From: Pseudoponticoccus marisrubri
GTDB taxonomy: Bacteria; Pseudomonadota; Alphaproteobacteria; Rhodobacterales; Rhodobacteraceae
DNA: 64,000 nt
NCBI RefSeq assembly: GCF_001482405.1
Contig: NZ_LPXO01000015.1
Span: 1 to 64,000 of the forward strand
Direction of reading: 5' to 3'
Positions 7,905-15,796 of this stretch are shown here, in pieces. Every line of letters begins with the position of its first letter. Position 1 is the first letter of the stretch. Position numbers and translations under genes: made by a program. The notes below the pieces were generated by a model. It saw nothing but the letters and a program-made list of their open reading frames with translations. It was not told the origin of the DNA and did no database searches.

Positions 7905-8099
7905 CTAGAGATAGCTGAGCAGGAAGATCATCGCCCAGAGCGCCAGGAAGGCCGCGCGCTGCGGCAGCCGATGATCGGCCCGTGCCCGGGCCGCGCATCC
8001 GGCGAGCGCGTCATAGGTGTCGCGCGCGATCCCGGGCAGCTGGCTGAGCACCAGGACCGAGGTCAACAGAATCGTGGCAAGGGCGATGAGGGATGTCAT
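7905..8099 (-). CDS. Small membrane protein, first gene of the XpaC/TelA run
   Basis: The 64-residue product begins MTSLIALATILLTSVLVLSQ and ends FLALWAMIFLLSYL, giving two hydrophobic segments separated by a basic loop with two His. Its stop directly abuts the GTG of the second XpaC-like gene, as expected for an operon. No family was recognised. It opens the minus-strand run that continues to 2623, and the 139 bases upstream (8100-8238) are the likely promoter region. Confidence 0.6.
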   Translation of the reverse strand: MTSLIALATILLTSVLVLSQLPGIARDTYDALAGCAARARADHRLPQRAAFLALWAMIFLLSYL

Positions 8100-8238
8100 G
8101 CCCCCAAGGTCCGGCCCAATCCGGGCGAAATCGGGGCAGGGGCCGGGAAAAACTGAGAAAGGTTAATGCCGTGTGAGGTGTTCTGGGGCAGGCCGGGGCC
8201 GAGCGTGCCGGGACGGGGCGGCGCCGGGGCCCGCGCGC

Positions 8239-9051
8239 TCAGCTCCGGCCGCGTCCCGGCGGGCTCCGCCGGCGCCGCACCGGGCGTTTCCTGGCCGTCG
8301 CCGTGCCCTCGGTCTCGGGGGCGGGCAGGCCCAGCTGGTCGCGCAGGATCTTGCGGCGCACCTCCTGCACCTCGCCCGGTTTCAGCTGGCCCAGCTGGAA
8401 GGGGCCGTAAGACAGGCGGATCAGCCGGTTCACCTCCAGCCCGATATCGGACATGGCGCGGCGGATCTCGCGATTCTTGCCCTCGCGCAGCCCGACGGTC
8501 AGCCAGGCATTGGCGCCCTGCTGGCGGTCCAGCGCCACGGTCATGGGCTGAAAGCGCATGCCGTCGACCTCCAGCCCGTCACGCAGCGGCGCCAGCATGG
8601 CATCGGTGGGCCGGCCCTTGACGCGCACGCGGTACTTTCGCAGCCAGCCGGTCGAGGGCAGCTCCAGCTTGCGCTTGACCCCGCCATCATTGGTCAGCAG
8701 CAGCAGCCCCTCGGAGTTCAGGTCCAGCCGCCCCACGCTCATCACCCGGGGCAGGTCGTCGGGCAGTTCGTCGTAGATGGTGGGCCGGCCCTGCTCGTCC
8801 CGCGTCGTGGTCACGAGGCCCGTGGGCTTGTGGTAGAGCCACAGCCGCGCCGCGTCGGGCGCCTCGAGCGGGGTGCCGTCCACGGTGATCCGGTCCGACG
8901 GGGTGACGTTCAGCGCGGCGCGTTCGACTTGGGCGCCGTTCACCGTGACGCGGCCGGCCTCGATCAGCCGCTCGGCCTCGCGGCGGCTGGCCCGGCCCGC
9001 GCGCGCGATGACCTTGGCGATTCGCTCGCCCTCTGGGGTATCCTTGCTCAT
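8239..9051 (-). CDS. rluB: 23S rRNA pseudouridine synthase, RluB type
   Basis: From ATG 9051 the product has 270 residues. An S4 RNA-binding domain spans about 8-55 (ERIAKVIARAGRASRREAER). The RsuA/RluB catalytic motif GRLDLNSEGLLLLT places the nucleophile at Asp-110, and KNREIRRAMSDIGLEVNRLI is the conserved C-terminal motif. The basic, Arg/Pro-rich tail is common in alphaproteobacterial members. RluB modifies the peptidyl-transferase region of 23S rRNA; distinguishing RluB from close RsuA-family paralogues rests on the S4 domain and overall likeness. It is divergent from tadA. Confidence 0.85.
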   Translation of the reverse strand: MSKDTPEGERIAKVIARAGRASRREAERLIEAGRVTVNGAQVERAALNVTPSDRITVDGTPLEAPDAARLWLYHKPTGLVTTTRDEQGRPTIYDELPDDLPRVMSVGRLDLNSEGLLLLTNDGGVKRKLELPSTGWLRKYRVRVKGRPTDAMLAPLRDGLEVDGMRFQPMTVALDRQQGANAWLTVGLREGKNREIRRAMSDIGLEVNRLIRLSYGPFQLGQLKPGEVQEVRRKILRDQLGLPAPETEGTATARKRPVRRRRSPPGRGRS

Positions 9052-9083
9052 GCCCTTCCTTAACGCAGGCCGGGCGCGGAGCG

Positions 9084-9150
9084 GAAGGGCCTTCGAAGGC
9101 CCTTCAAAGCGGCGTGCACGCCGCTTGAAAGGCGCTTGCAAGCGCCTTTC
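9084..9150. repeat. Three tandem perfect palindromes between rluB and tadA
   Basis: Three unrelated perfect palindromes stand almost end to end: 9084-9105 (GAAGGGCCTTC and its complement), 9107-9126 (AAGCGGCGTG and its complement) and 9127-9150 (GAAAGGCGCTTG with its complement). The second and third are directly adjacent. They lie in the 129-base gap between two divergently transcribed genes, so they are not obviously transcription terminators. They may be operators, cruciform-prone repeats or part of a repeat family. Confidence 0.9.
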
Positions 9151-9180
9151 CCCCGCCCGCCGGGACCGGTACCAAGCGGT

Positions 9181-9621
9181 ATGAGTTTCGTGTCGCATAT
9201 GGACCTGGCGCTGAAGGCCGCGCGCGCGGCCTTCGCCCGTGGCGAGGTGCCGGTAGGCGCCGTGCTGGTCGCGCCCGGTGGCCGGGTGGTCGCCAGCGCC
9301 GGGAACCGCACGCGCGAATTGCAGGACCCGACGGCCCATGCCGAGATGCTGGTGCTGCGCGCCGCCGGGGCCGAACGGCTGCCGGACCATGACCTCTACG
9401 TCACGCTCGAGCCCTGTCCGATGTGCGCCGCCGCGATCTCTCTGGCGCGGATCCGGCGGCTTTACTACGGCGCCTCCGATCCCAAGTCCGGCGGGGTGGC
9501 GCAGGGGCCGCGCATCTTCAGCCACCCGCAATGCCACCACGTCCCCGAAATCTATGACGGGCTGGCCGAGCCCGAGGCGGCCGCGCTGCTGCGGGATTTC
9601 TTCCGCGCACGGCGGGGCTGA
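9181..9621 (+). CDS. tadA: tRNA-specific adenosine deaminase
   Basis: The 146-residue product has the zinc-dependent deaminase motifs HAE (His-53, Glu-55) and PCPMCAAA (Cys-79, Cys-82). It converts A34 to inosine in the tRNA-Arg(ACG) wobble position. The length and the C-terminal helix ending LLRDFF match the family. The start at 9181 is chosen because residues before it would fall in the palindrome array; a GTG-type or earlier start is less likely. RluE follows 68 bases downstream on the same strand. Confidence 0.93.
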   Translation: MSFVSHMDLALKAARAAFARGEVPVGAVLVAPGGRVVASAGNRTRELQDPTAHAEMLVLRAAGAERLPDHDLYVTLEPCPMCAAAISLARIRRLYYGASDPKSGGVAQGPRIFSHPQCHHVPEIYDGLAEPEAAALLRDFFRARRG

Positions 9622-9689
9622 GCGAGGGTGTCCGGAATGACGAAAATCCCGTCCGGATCGTACGAAACGGATATTGCCCCCGAGGCCCC

Positions 9690-10235
9690 ATGGCGCGCGT
9701 GATCCTCTTCAACAAGCCCTACGGCGTGCTGTCGCAATTCACCGATCGTGGCACTGCCGACAGCCCGCGCGCCACCTTGTCGGATTTCATCGACCTGCCC
9801 GGGGTCTACCCGGCCGGGCGGCTGGATCGTGACAGCGAGGGGCTATTGGTGCTGACCGATGACGGCAAGCTGCAGGCGCGCATCGCCAATCCCCGCTTCA
9901 AGCGCCCCAAGACCTATCTCGTGCAGGTCGAGGGCCGGGCCGAGCCCGCGCAGATCGCCGCGCTGCGCCGTGGCGTGACGCTCAAGGACGGCCCCACGCG
10001 GCCCGCCCGGGTCGCGGCGATCGATCCGCCCGTGCTCTGGCCGCGCACCCCGCCGGTGCGCTTCCGCAAGACCGTGCCGGATGGCTGGCTGCGGATCACC
10101 ATCACCGAGGGGCGCAACCGGCAGGTGCGGCGCATGACCGCCCATGTGGGGCTGCCCTGCCTGCGGCTGGTGCGCTGGGCGGTGGGCGACTGGACGCTGG
10201 ACGATCTGCCCCCGGGCGCATGGCGCGACGCGTGA
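9690..10235 (+). CDS. rluE: 23S rRNA pseudouridine synthase, RluE type
   Basis: The 181-residue product lacks an S4 domain. It starts [19 protein letters not shown] and contains [17 protein letters not shown] with the catalytic Asp-46, followed by [20 protein letters not shown] near the C-terminus. This short form without S4 is typical of RluE, which modifies U2457 (E. coli numbering) of 23S rRNA. It lies between tadA and a metalloprotease gene on the same strand. Confidence 0.9.
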   Translation: MARVILFNKPYGVLSQFTDRGTADSPRATLSDFIDLPGVYPAGRLDRDSEGLLVLTDDGKLQARIANPRFKRPKTYLVQVEGRAEPAQIAALRRGVTLKDGPTRPARVAAIDPPVLWPRTPPVRFRKTVPDGWLRITITEGRNRQVRRMTAHVGLPCLRLVRWAVGDWTLDDLPPGAWRDA

Positions 10236-10316
10236 GGCGCACACCCTGAAGTTGATTTTTGCCGCATATTCTGCCATCATGGCGGGACTTTCAGCAGCAA
10301 ATTTCAGAGCATCGCC

Positions 10317-11516
10317 ATGGCCCATTCCCAGAAATCCCCGCGCCCGTCGGATTACGACCGGCACCTTGCCCGCCGCCTCGACGATATCGAGGAGATGATC
10401 GACACGCTCAGCCGCCGGCTCGACGATCCGGCCACGCCGGAGCCCGGAGGGCGCGCGCCCGGACCCGACAGCGCCGCGCCCTTGGGCGAATGCGCGCTGC
10501 CCGCGGTGCCCGAGCGCAGCCTGCCCGACACGGTGTCCAGCGCGCGGGCCGAGCTGATCCGCTATTCGGACCGCAAATGGGTCAACGGCACGATCCTGCA
10601 TTACTATTTCTTCGAAGAGGGGCCCTTTGCCGGGGACCGCGCCAATATCCGCATGGTGCGCGAGGCCTTCGACACCTGGGCCGATGTCGGGATCGGGCTG
10701 GGCTTTGTCGAGACCGGCGACATCTCCGAGGCTGAGATCCGCATCGGCTTTCAGCCCGGCGGCTCGTGGTCCTATGTGGGGCGCGACGTGATCGATATTC
10801 CGGGCCAGGCCGAACGGACGATGAATATCGGCTGGGACCTGCGCCGCGACCCGCGCGGCATCGACACGGCGGTGCACGAGATCGGGCACACGCTGGGCTT
10901 TCCGCATGAGCACCAGAACCCGTTCTCGGGGCTGGTCTGGGACGAGGACGCGGTCTATCGCCATTTCGCCGGCCCGCCCAACAACTGGGACCGGGCGCGC
11001 ACCTATCACAACGTGCTGCGCAAGCTGGCACCGCGCTTGGTCACCGGATCGGACTGGGATCCGGATTCGATCATGCATTACGGCTTTGCGCCCGGGCTGA
11101 TCCTGCAGCCCGAGCCCTATCACCGCACCGGGCTGCGCCCGGCGCTGGGGCTGAGCGAGACCGACCGGGCCGAGGTGCGGCGCTTCTACCCGCCCATGAC
11201 GCCGGAGGAGCTGATCGGGCTGGCGCCCTTCCGCTCGGTCCTGGTCGAGTTGGAGGCGACCGAGCAGGCCAATTACCTGCTGGTGCCCGAGGCCACGCGC
11301 GACCACACGATCCGCGCCTTCGGGCAGGTGGACCTGCTGATGGTGCTGTTCCGCCGCGATGGCGACGTGACGCGCTACGTCGCGGGCGGCGACGATGCCG
11401 GGCAGGAGGCGAACACGACCCTGACCGTGCGGCTGGAACAGGGCCAGGAATACATCCTGCGGGTGCGCATGTTCGCCCGCTACGGGAGTGAGCGGGCGGC
11501 GCTGATGTACTGGTAG
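10317..11516 (+). CDS. Astacin-like (M12A) zinc metallopeptidase
   Basis: The 399-residue product carries the astacin zinc site HEIGHTLGFPHEHQ (His-187, Glu-188, His-191, His-197) and the Met-turn SIMHYGF (Met-253) with Tyr-255 as the usual fifth ligand. The N-terminal 75 residues are charged and Pro-rich and could be a propeptide. No N-terminal signal peptide is visible, so export, if any, must use another route such as a type I system. The C-terminal third (about 290-399) looks like a beta-rich extra domain without a recognised family. Neighbours give no hint of the substrate. Confidence 0.85.
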   Translation: MAHSQKSPRPSDYDRHLARRLDDIEEMIDTLSRRLDDPATPEPGGRAPGPDSAAPLGECALPAVPERSLPDTVSSARAELIRYSDRKWVNGTILHYYFFEEGPFAGDRANIRMVREAFDTWADVGIGLGFVETGDISEAEIRIGFQPGGSWSYVGRDVIDIPGQAERTMNIGWDLRRDPRGIDTAVHEIGHTLGFPHEHQNPFSGLVWDEDAVYRHFAGPPNNWDRARTYHNVLRKLAPRLVTGSDWDPDSIMHYGFAPGLILQPEPYHRTGLRPALGLSETDRAEVRRFYPPMTPEELIGLAPFRSVLVELEATEQANYLLVPEATRDHTIRAFGQVDLLMVLFRRDGDVTRYVAGGDDAGQEANTTLTVRLEQGQEYILRVRMFARYGSERAALMYW

Positions 11517-11534
11517 ACGAAGCGGGCCCCCGGG

Positions 11535-12425
11535 TCAGACCCACTTGGCGAGCGGCGGCAGGCTCATCAGCACGGCATTGGCGTCATGGCCGGTGGCCAG
11601 CCCGAACTTGGTGCCCCGGTCATAGACGAGGTTGTACTCGGCATAGAGGCCGCGATGCACCAGCTGCGTGTCCTTGTCGGCCTCGGAAAAGGGCATGACG
11701 CGGCGCTTTTCGACCAGCGGCACATAGGCCGGCAGGAAGGCGCGGCCGATATCCTGCGTCAGCGTGAAATCCGCGATCCAGTCGCCGGTATTGCGGTCAT
11801 CCATGAAGATGCCGCCCACGCCGCGGGCGCGCTTGCGGTGGGGGATGTAGAAATACTCGTCCGCCCAGGCCTTGAGGCGGGGGTATTCCGCCTCGCCATG
11901 CGGGTCCAGATGCGCCTTCTGGGTGGCGTGGAAATGCGCCGTGTCCGCGTCATACTCGATGCAGGGGTTCAGGTCCGAGCCGCCGCCGAACCACCATGCC
12001 GCGGGCATCCAGAACATGCGCGTGTTCATGTGCACCGCCGGCACGTGCGGGTTCTGCATATGCGCCACGAGGCTGATCCCCGAGGCCCAGAACCGCGGAT
12101 CCTCGGCCGCGCCGGGCACGCCGCGGGCGGCCATCGCCTTCTGCGCCGCGTCGCCCAGCGTGCCATAGACGGTCGAGACGTTGACGCCGACCTTCTCGAA
12201 GACGCGCCCGCCGCGCATCACGCTCATCAGCCCGCCGCCCGCATCCGAGCCGTCATCGGAGTGACGCGTCGTCTCGGTCACCTCGAAGCGGCCGGGCGCG
12301 GCCTCGGCGAAGGGGCCGGTGTCATGGCTGTCCTCCAGCGCCTCGAAACTGGCGACGATCTCGTCGCGCAGGGTGCGAAACCACGCGCTGGCCTGCGATT
12401 TTTCCGGCAACATGGCCTCGGACAT
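11535..12425 (-). CDS. hemF: Oxygen-dependent coproporphyrinogen-III oxidase
   Basis: The 296-residue product is full length for HemF. It contains the family signature with HMNTRMFWMPAAWWFGGGSD, as well as KRARGVGGIFMDD and LYAEYNLVYDRGTKFGL. It catalyses two oxidative decarboxylations of coproporphyrinogen III to protoporphyrinogen IX in the cytosol, using O2. Together with hemC and hemE about 10 kb away it shows that heme (and tetrapyrrole) genes are scattered in this window. The adjacent SDR gene lies upstream in the same direction, 72 bases away. Confidence 0.95.
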   Translation of the reverse strand: MSEAMLPEKSQASAWFRTLRDEIVASFEALEDSHDTGPFAEAAPGRFEVTETTRHSDDGSDAGGGLMSVMRGGRVFEKVGVNVSTVYGTLGDAAQKAMAARGVPGAAEDPRFWASGISLVAHMQNPHVPAVHMNTRMFWMPAAWWFGGGSDLNPCIEYDADTAHFHATQKAHLDPHGEAEYPRLKAWADEYFYIPHRKRARGVGGIFMDDRNTGDWIADFTLTQDIGRAFLPAYVPLVEKRRVMPFSEADKDTQLVHRGLYAEYNLVYDRGTKFGLATGHDANAVLMSLPPLAKWV

Positions 12426-12497
12426 GGCGGCTCTCCTTGTTCGGTTTGCGGCACTCTAGGGCCGGCGGCGCCGGATGAGAAGCACCCCTGCGCCGGA

Positions 12498-13298
12498 TCA
12501 GTGGGCGGGGGCGGCGACCGGGTCCAGCAGGGTGCGCCCGCCATCCACGGTCAGGATCTGGCCGGTGACGAAGCCCGCCCCGTCGCAGGACAGGAACTGC
12601 ACCGTCTCGGCCAGGTCGCGCGGGGCGGCGATGCGGCCGAGCGGCGTGTGGTCCTCGATATCCGACCGGTAGCTGGTATGCTCTTTCAGCGTGTCCTTGA
12701 GGCTGGCCGACATGACCGAGCCGAAGGCCACCGCGTTCACCCGGATCCGCTCGGGCGCCAGCGCCACCGCCATCGAGCGCGTCATCTGGTCGAGCGCGGC
12801 GCAGGAGACCGAGTAGCCCAGCAGCTCGGGATGGGTGCGGCGCGCGGCGATCGAGGACAGGTTGATGATCGAGCCGACCTGTCCCTCGGTCTGGTCCTTG
12901 GCCTGCTTGATCATGCGCTTGGCGACCAGCTGGCTCATCCGCAGCGAGGTCATCAGGTTCTGCTCCAGCAGCTGCGGAACGGTGTCGTCCTCGATGTCCA
13001 GCGGGTCCGAGGGCAGCATCTGGCGCGAGCCGTTGATCAGCACGTCGACCCGGTCGAACGCATCCAGCGTGGCCGACAGCAGGTTGGCCATGGTCAGCCT
13101 CTCGCGCAGGTCGCCCGCGAAATAGCGCATGTTGCCGTCATCATCGGTCTTGCCGCATTCCTTGTGCAGGCGCGGCTCGTCCATGTCCGCCAGCATGACA
13201 TTGGCGCCCTTGTCGACGAAATGCCGCGCGATGGCCAGGCCGACCCCGTTGGCGGCGCCGGTGACGATGGCCGTCTTGCCTTCGATTGAAAAACCCAT
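12498..13298 (-). CDS. SDR-fold protein lacking the catalytic lysine
   Basis: The 266-residue product has a Rossmann nucleotide motif TGAANGVGLA (14-23), the catalytic-type Ser in NLSSIA (Ser-149) and Tyr-162. The expected YxxxK is YSVSC, so Cys-166 replaces Lys. The structural NNAG motif is INGS (89-92) and thus also degenerate. The C-terminus GQILTVDGGRT is standard for SDR proteins. Binding of NAD(P) remains plausible, but classical proton relay chemistry is doubtful. It is upstream of hemF on the same strand; a link to heme synthesis is only positional. Confidence 0.8.
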   Translation of the reverse strand: MGFSIEGKTAIVTGAANGVGLAIARHFVDKGANVMLADMDEPRLHKECGKTDDDGNMRYFAGDLRERLTMANLLSATLDAFDRVDVLINGSRQMLPSDPLDIEDDTVPQLLEQNLMTSLRMSQLVAKRMIKQAKDQTEGQVGSIINLSSIAARRTHPELLGYSVSCAALDQMTRSMAVALAPERIRVNAVAFGSVMSASLKDTLKEHTSYRSDIEDHTPLGRIAAPRDLAETVQFLSCDGAGFVTGQILTVDGGRTLLDPVAAPAH

Positions 13299-13336
13299 GC
13301 GAGCCTCGTTTGGTTGTCCGGTGCCCCTAACCGGAA

Positions 13337-14326
13337 TCAGCGCCGGTTGCGAGAGGGGCGGGCGGCGTGGAACAGCTTGAAGCGCGAGGTGCCGCCCTCC
13401 AGCTCGGTCACGTCCCGGAAGGACGCGGCCAGCGCGCCTTCATAGGGCAGGTGGCGGTTGGCCACCATCCAGAGCGCGCCGCGCGGGTCCAGCATCCGTG
13501 CCGCGGCGGCGATGAAGGCCTGCCCCAGCGCGGGATCGGCGCGGCGCCCCTGGTGGAAGGGCGGGTTCATCACCACGGCCGAGACCGGGGACGGGGGCTC
13601 CCACCGCGTGGCATCGGCCCAGTGAAACGATGCCTTGGGCGTGTCGATGTTCAGCCGGGCACAGTCCAGCGCGGCGAGATCGGCCTCGACCACGTAGAGC
13701 TTGGTGACATGGGGCGTGCGCAGGATCGCGCGCGACATCCAGCCCCATCCGGCGCCCAGATCCGCCACCGGCCCCGCCAGCAGCGGCAGGTTGCGCACCA
13801 GCAACTCGCTGGCCGGGTCGACGCCTTCGGCCGAGAACACGCCCGGCGCGGTCCACGCGCCTTCGACGTTGCGTGTGGGCGTGCGCGCCCAGTCCCGTGC
13901 CAGCGCCGTATCGGCGTTGAACCAGACCACCTTGCCATGCGCCTTGGACACCTGGCCCAGCAGCTCGACCCGGGCGCGCAGCGCCTTGATCATCGCGTCC
14001 ATCCCGTCCGTCTTGGCCCCGTCCACCACGACCAGCCCGCCGGGCGCGGCAGCACAGGCCTCGGCAATGCGGGCCTCGGCCAGGTCCCGGGCACGGGGCA
14101 GCGTGACGATGGCGGCAGAACAGGCGGCCTCGGGGGCGGTCACGGTCTCGATCCCGCGCGCCTCCCAGGCATCGAAATCGGGGCGAAAGCGCTGCACGAC
14201 CTGCAGGCGCTCGGGCGCGAGATCGGGCAGGGGCGCATCGCCCGGCGGGCCGAACAGCACCACGCGCCCCTCGGCCGGCAGGGTCAGGCCCGAGGCCAGC
14301 GCAAAGCCAAGGCGATCGGTGCTCAT
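13337..14326 (-). CDS. rsmC: RsmC-like rRNA guanine-N2 methyltransferase
   Basis: The 329-residue product has two related halves as in RsmC/RlmG proteins. The C-terminal half binds SAM through ADLGAGWGWMSRA (188-200) and has the N2-guanine motif NPPFHQG (254-260). The N-terminal half lacks these motifs and is degenerate. RsmC methylates G1207 of 16S rRNA in the 30S subunit; RlmG-type specificity cannot be excluded by eye. It is 76 bases downstream of clpS on the same strand. Confidence 0.8.
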   Translation of the reverse strand: MSTDRLGFALASGLTLPAEGRVVLFGPPGDAPLPDLAPERLQVVQRFRPDFDAWEARGIETVTAPEAACSAAIVTLPRARDLAEARIAEACAAAPGGLVVVDGAKTDGMDAMIKALRARVELLGQVSKAHGKVVWFNADTALARDWARTPTRNVEGAWTAPGVFSAEGVDPASELLVRNLPLLAGPVADLGAGWGWMSRAILRTPHVTKLYVVEADLAALDCARLNIDTPKASFHWADATRWEPPSPVSAVVMNPPFHQGRRADPALGQAFIAAAARMLDPRGALWMVANRHLPYEGALAASFRDVTELEGGTSRFKLFHAARPSRNRR

Positions 14327-14402
14327 GACCGGATCTCCACGCGCAGCAGGGACGGGAGGGGCAGGGGCCGCACGGCCGGCAGGCAGGACGCGGTCAGGGC
14401 GT

Positions 14403-14765
14403 CTATTCCTTTTCCATCGTGCATTGCAGCGGGTGCTGGTGGCGCCGCGCGAAATCCATCACCTGTCCCACCTTGGTCTCGGCGATCTCGTGGCTGAACA
14501 CGCCCACCACGGCCACGCCTTTCTTGTGCACCGTCAGCATGACCTCGAAGGCCTGCGCGTGTGTCATGCCGAAGAACCGTTCGAGCACATGCACCACGAA
14601 TTCCATGGGCGTGTAATCGTCGTTCAGCAGCAGCACCTTGTAGAGCGGCGGCCGTTTGGTCCGCGGCTTGGTCTTGACGACCACGCCAGCCTCGCCCTCG
14701 CCGTCATCGGGCGGGGTGGTGCTGCCGGTCAGGGGATTTGTCCGAGCCATGCGGGCGTCTGTCAT
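14403..14765 (-). CDS. clpS: ATP-dependent Clp protease adaptor ClpS
   Basis: The 120-residue product has an unstructured N-terminal extension of about 40 residues, then the ClpS core: [20 protein letters not shown], the N-degron pocket region, and [20 protein letters not shown]. ClpS delivers N-end rule substrates to ClpAP. An internal ATG at 14750 (MARTNPLTG) is an alternative start. No clpA is seen nearby in this window. Confidence 0.95.
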   Translation of the reverse strand: MTDARMARTNPLTGSTTPPDDGEGEAGVVVKTKPRTKRPPLYKVLLLNDDYTPMEFVVHVLERFFGMTHAQAFEVMLTVHKKGVAVVGVFSHEIAETKVGQVMDFARRHQHPLQCTMEKE

Positions 14766-14858
14766 CGGAACCTGTCGCGCTTTGCGTGTCTGGATGTGAC
14801 GCCGTTATATAGTCTACCGAGCGGTGGCGAAAAGGGGGGGCTGCCCCATGGAGGACGA

Positions 14859-15560
14859 ATGGCGCGCAATCTCAGGACAATTGCATTCGATGCGGACGAC
14901 ACGCTCTGGCACAACGAGCGGTTCTTCAGCCTGACGCAGGCGCGATTCGCCGAATTGCTGGCCGACCATGCCGAGCGCGATCACCTCGATGCGCGGCTGC
15001 TGGCGGCGGAGAGGCGCAATATCGGCCATTACGGATTCGGCGTGAAGGGGTTCACCCTGTCGATGATCGAGACCGCGATCGAGGTGACCGATGGGCGGGT
15101 GCCGGCCTCGGTCATCTCGGAGCTGCTGGCGGCAGGGCGCGACATGCTGGACCACCCGATCGAGCTCTTGCCCCATGCCCGCGAGGCGGTGGAAGCGGTG
15201 GCGCCCAGCCATCACCTGCTGCTGATCACCAAGGGGGACCTGCTGCACCAGGAGCGCAAGCTGGCGCAATCGGGGCTGGGCGATCTGTTCGACGGGGTCG
15301 AGATCGTCTCGGACAAGGCGCCGGACACCTATGCGCGCATCTTCGGCGCCGCCCCCGGCGGGGCAGAGGGTGCGATGATGGTCGGAAACTCGATGAAATC
15401 CGACGTGCGCCCGGCCATCGCGGTGGGCGGCTGGGGGGTGCATGTGCCGCACGACCTGGCCTGGGCCCTGGAACACGCCGAGGCGCCCGAGGACAGCCCG
15501 CGCTTTCGCAGCCTGTCCGACCTGTCGGGGCTGGCCGCGCTGGTCGATGAGATCGGCTGA
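14859..15560 (+). CDS. HAD-superfamily hydrolase
   Basis: The 233-residue product begins MARNLRTIAFDADDTLWHNE, giving HAD motif I with nucleophile Asp-11 and Asp-13. Motif II is in LLLITKGD, and motif III/IV is represented by ERKLAQSGL and VGNSMKSDVRPAIAVGG. The cap between motifs I and II is helical (type C1). The substrate is not predictable. The start at 14859 has gagga as ribosome site five bases upstream. The gene is divergent from clpS with about 90 bases between. Confidence 0.88.
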   Translation: MARNLRTIAFDADDTLWHNERFFSLTQARFAELLADHAERDHLDARLLAAERRNIGHYGFGVKGFTLSMIETAIEVTDGRVPASVISELLAAGRDMLDHPIELLPHAREAVEAVAPSHHLLLITKGDLLHQERKLAQSGLGDLFDGVEIVSDKAPDTYARIFGAAPGGAEGAMMVGNSMKSDVRPAIAVGGWGVHVPHDLAWALEHAEAPEDSPRFRSLSDLSGLAALVDEIG

Positions 15561-15623
15561 CGCGCGGGCCCGAGTCGCCACATTTCCGCCGCAATCTGCC
15601 ACAATCGGAACACATTGGCCGGT

Positions 15624-15653
15624 CTTGGGGGGGCTTTGGGGGGAATCCCCAAG
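15624..15653. other. Hairpin-forming sequence downstream of the HAD gene
   Basis: CTTGGGG (15624-15630) can pair with CCCCAAG (15647-15653). There is no T-run after it, so a simple intrinsic terminator is not supported. It lies in the 236-base gap before the carboxypeptidase gene. Confidence 0.3.
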
Positions 15654-15796
15654 ATGTTGCATCACCCGATCTGCAAAAAACAGGGGAAATCAACAGTCTG
15701 TAAGCTTTTCTGAAACCATCTGGCATGCTATGGTTGTGGACAATAATCGACAAAACCCACCGAAAAATCGGGGGTCGAGGCAGAAAGGCGGAACAC

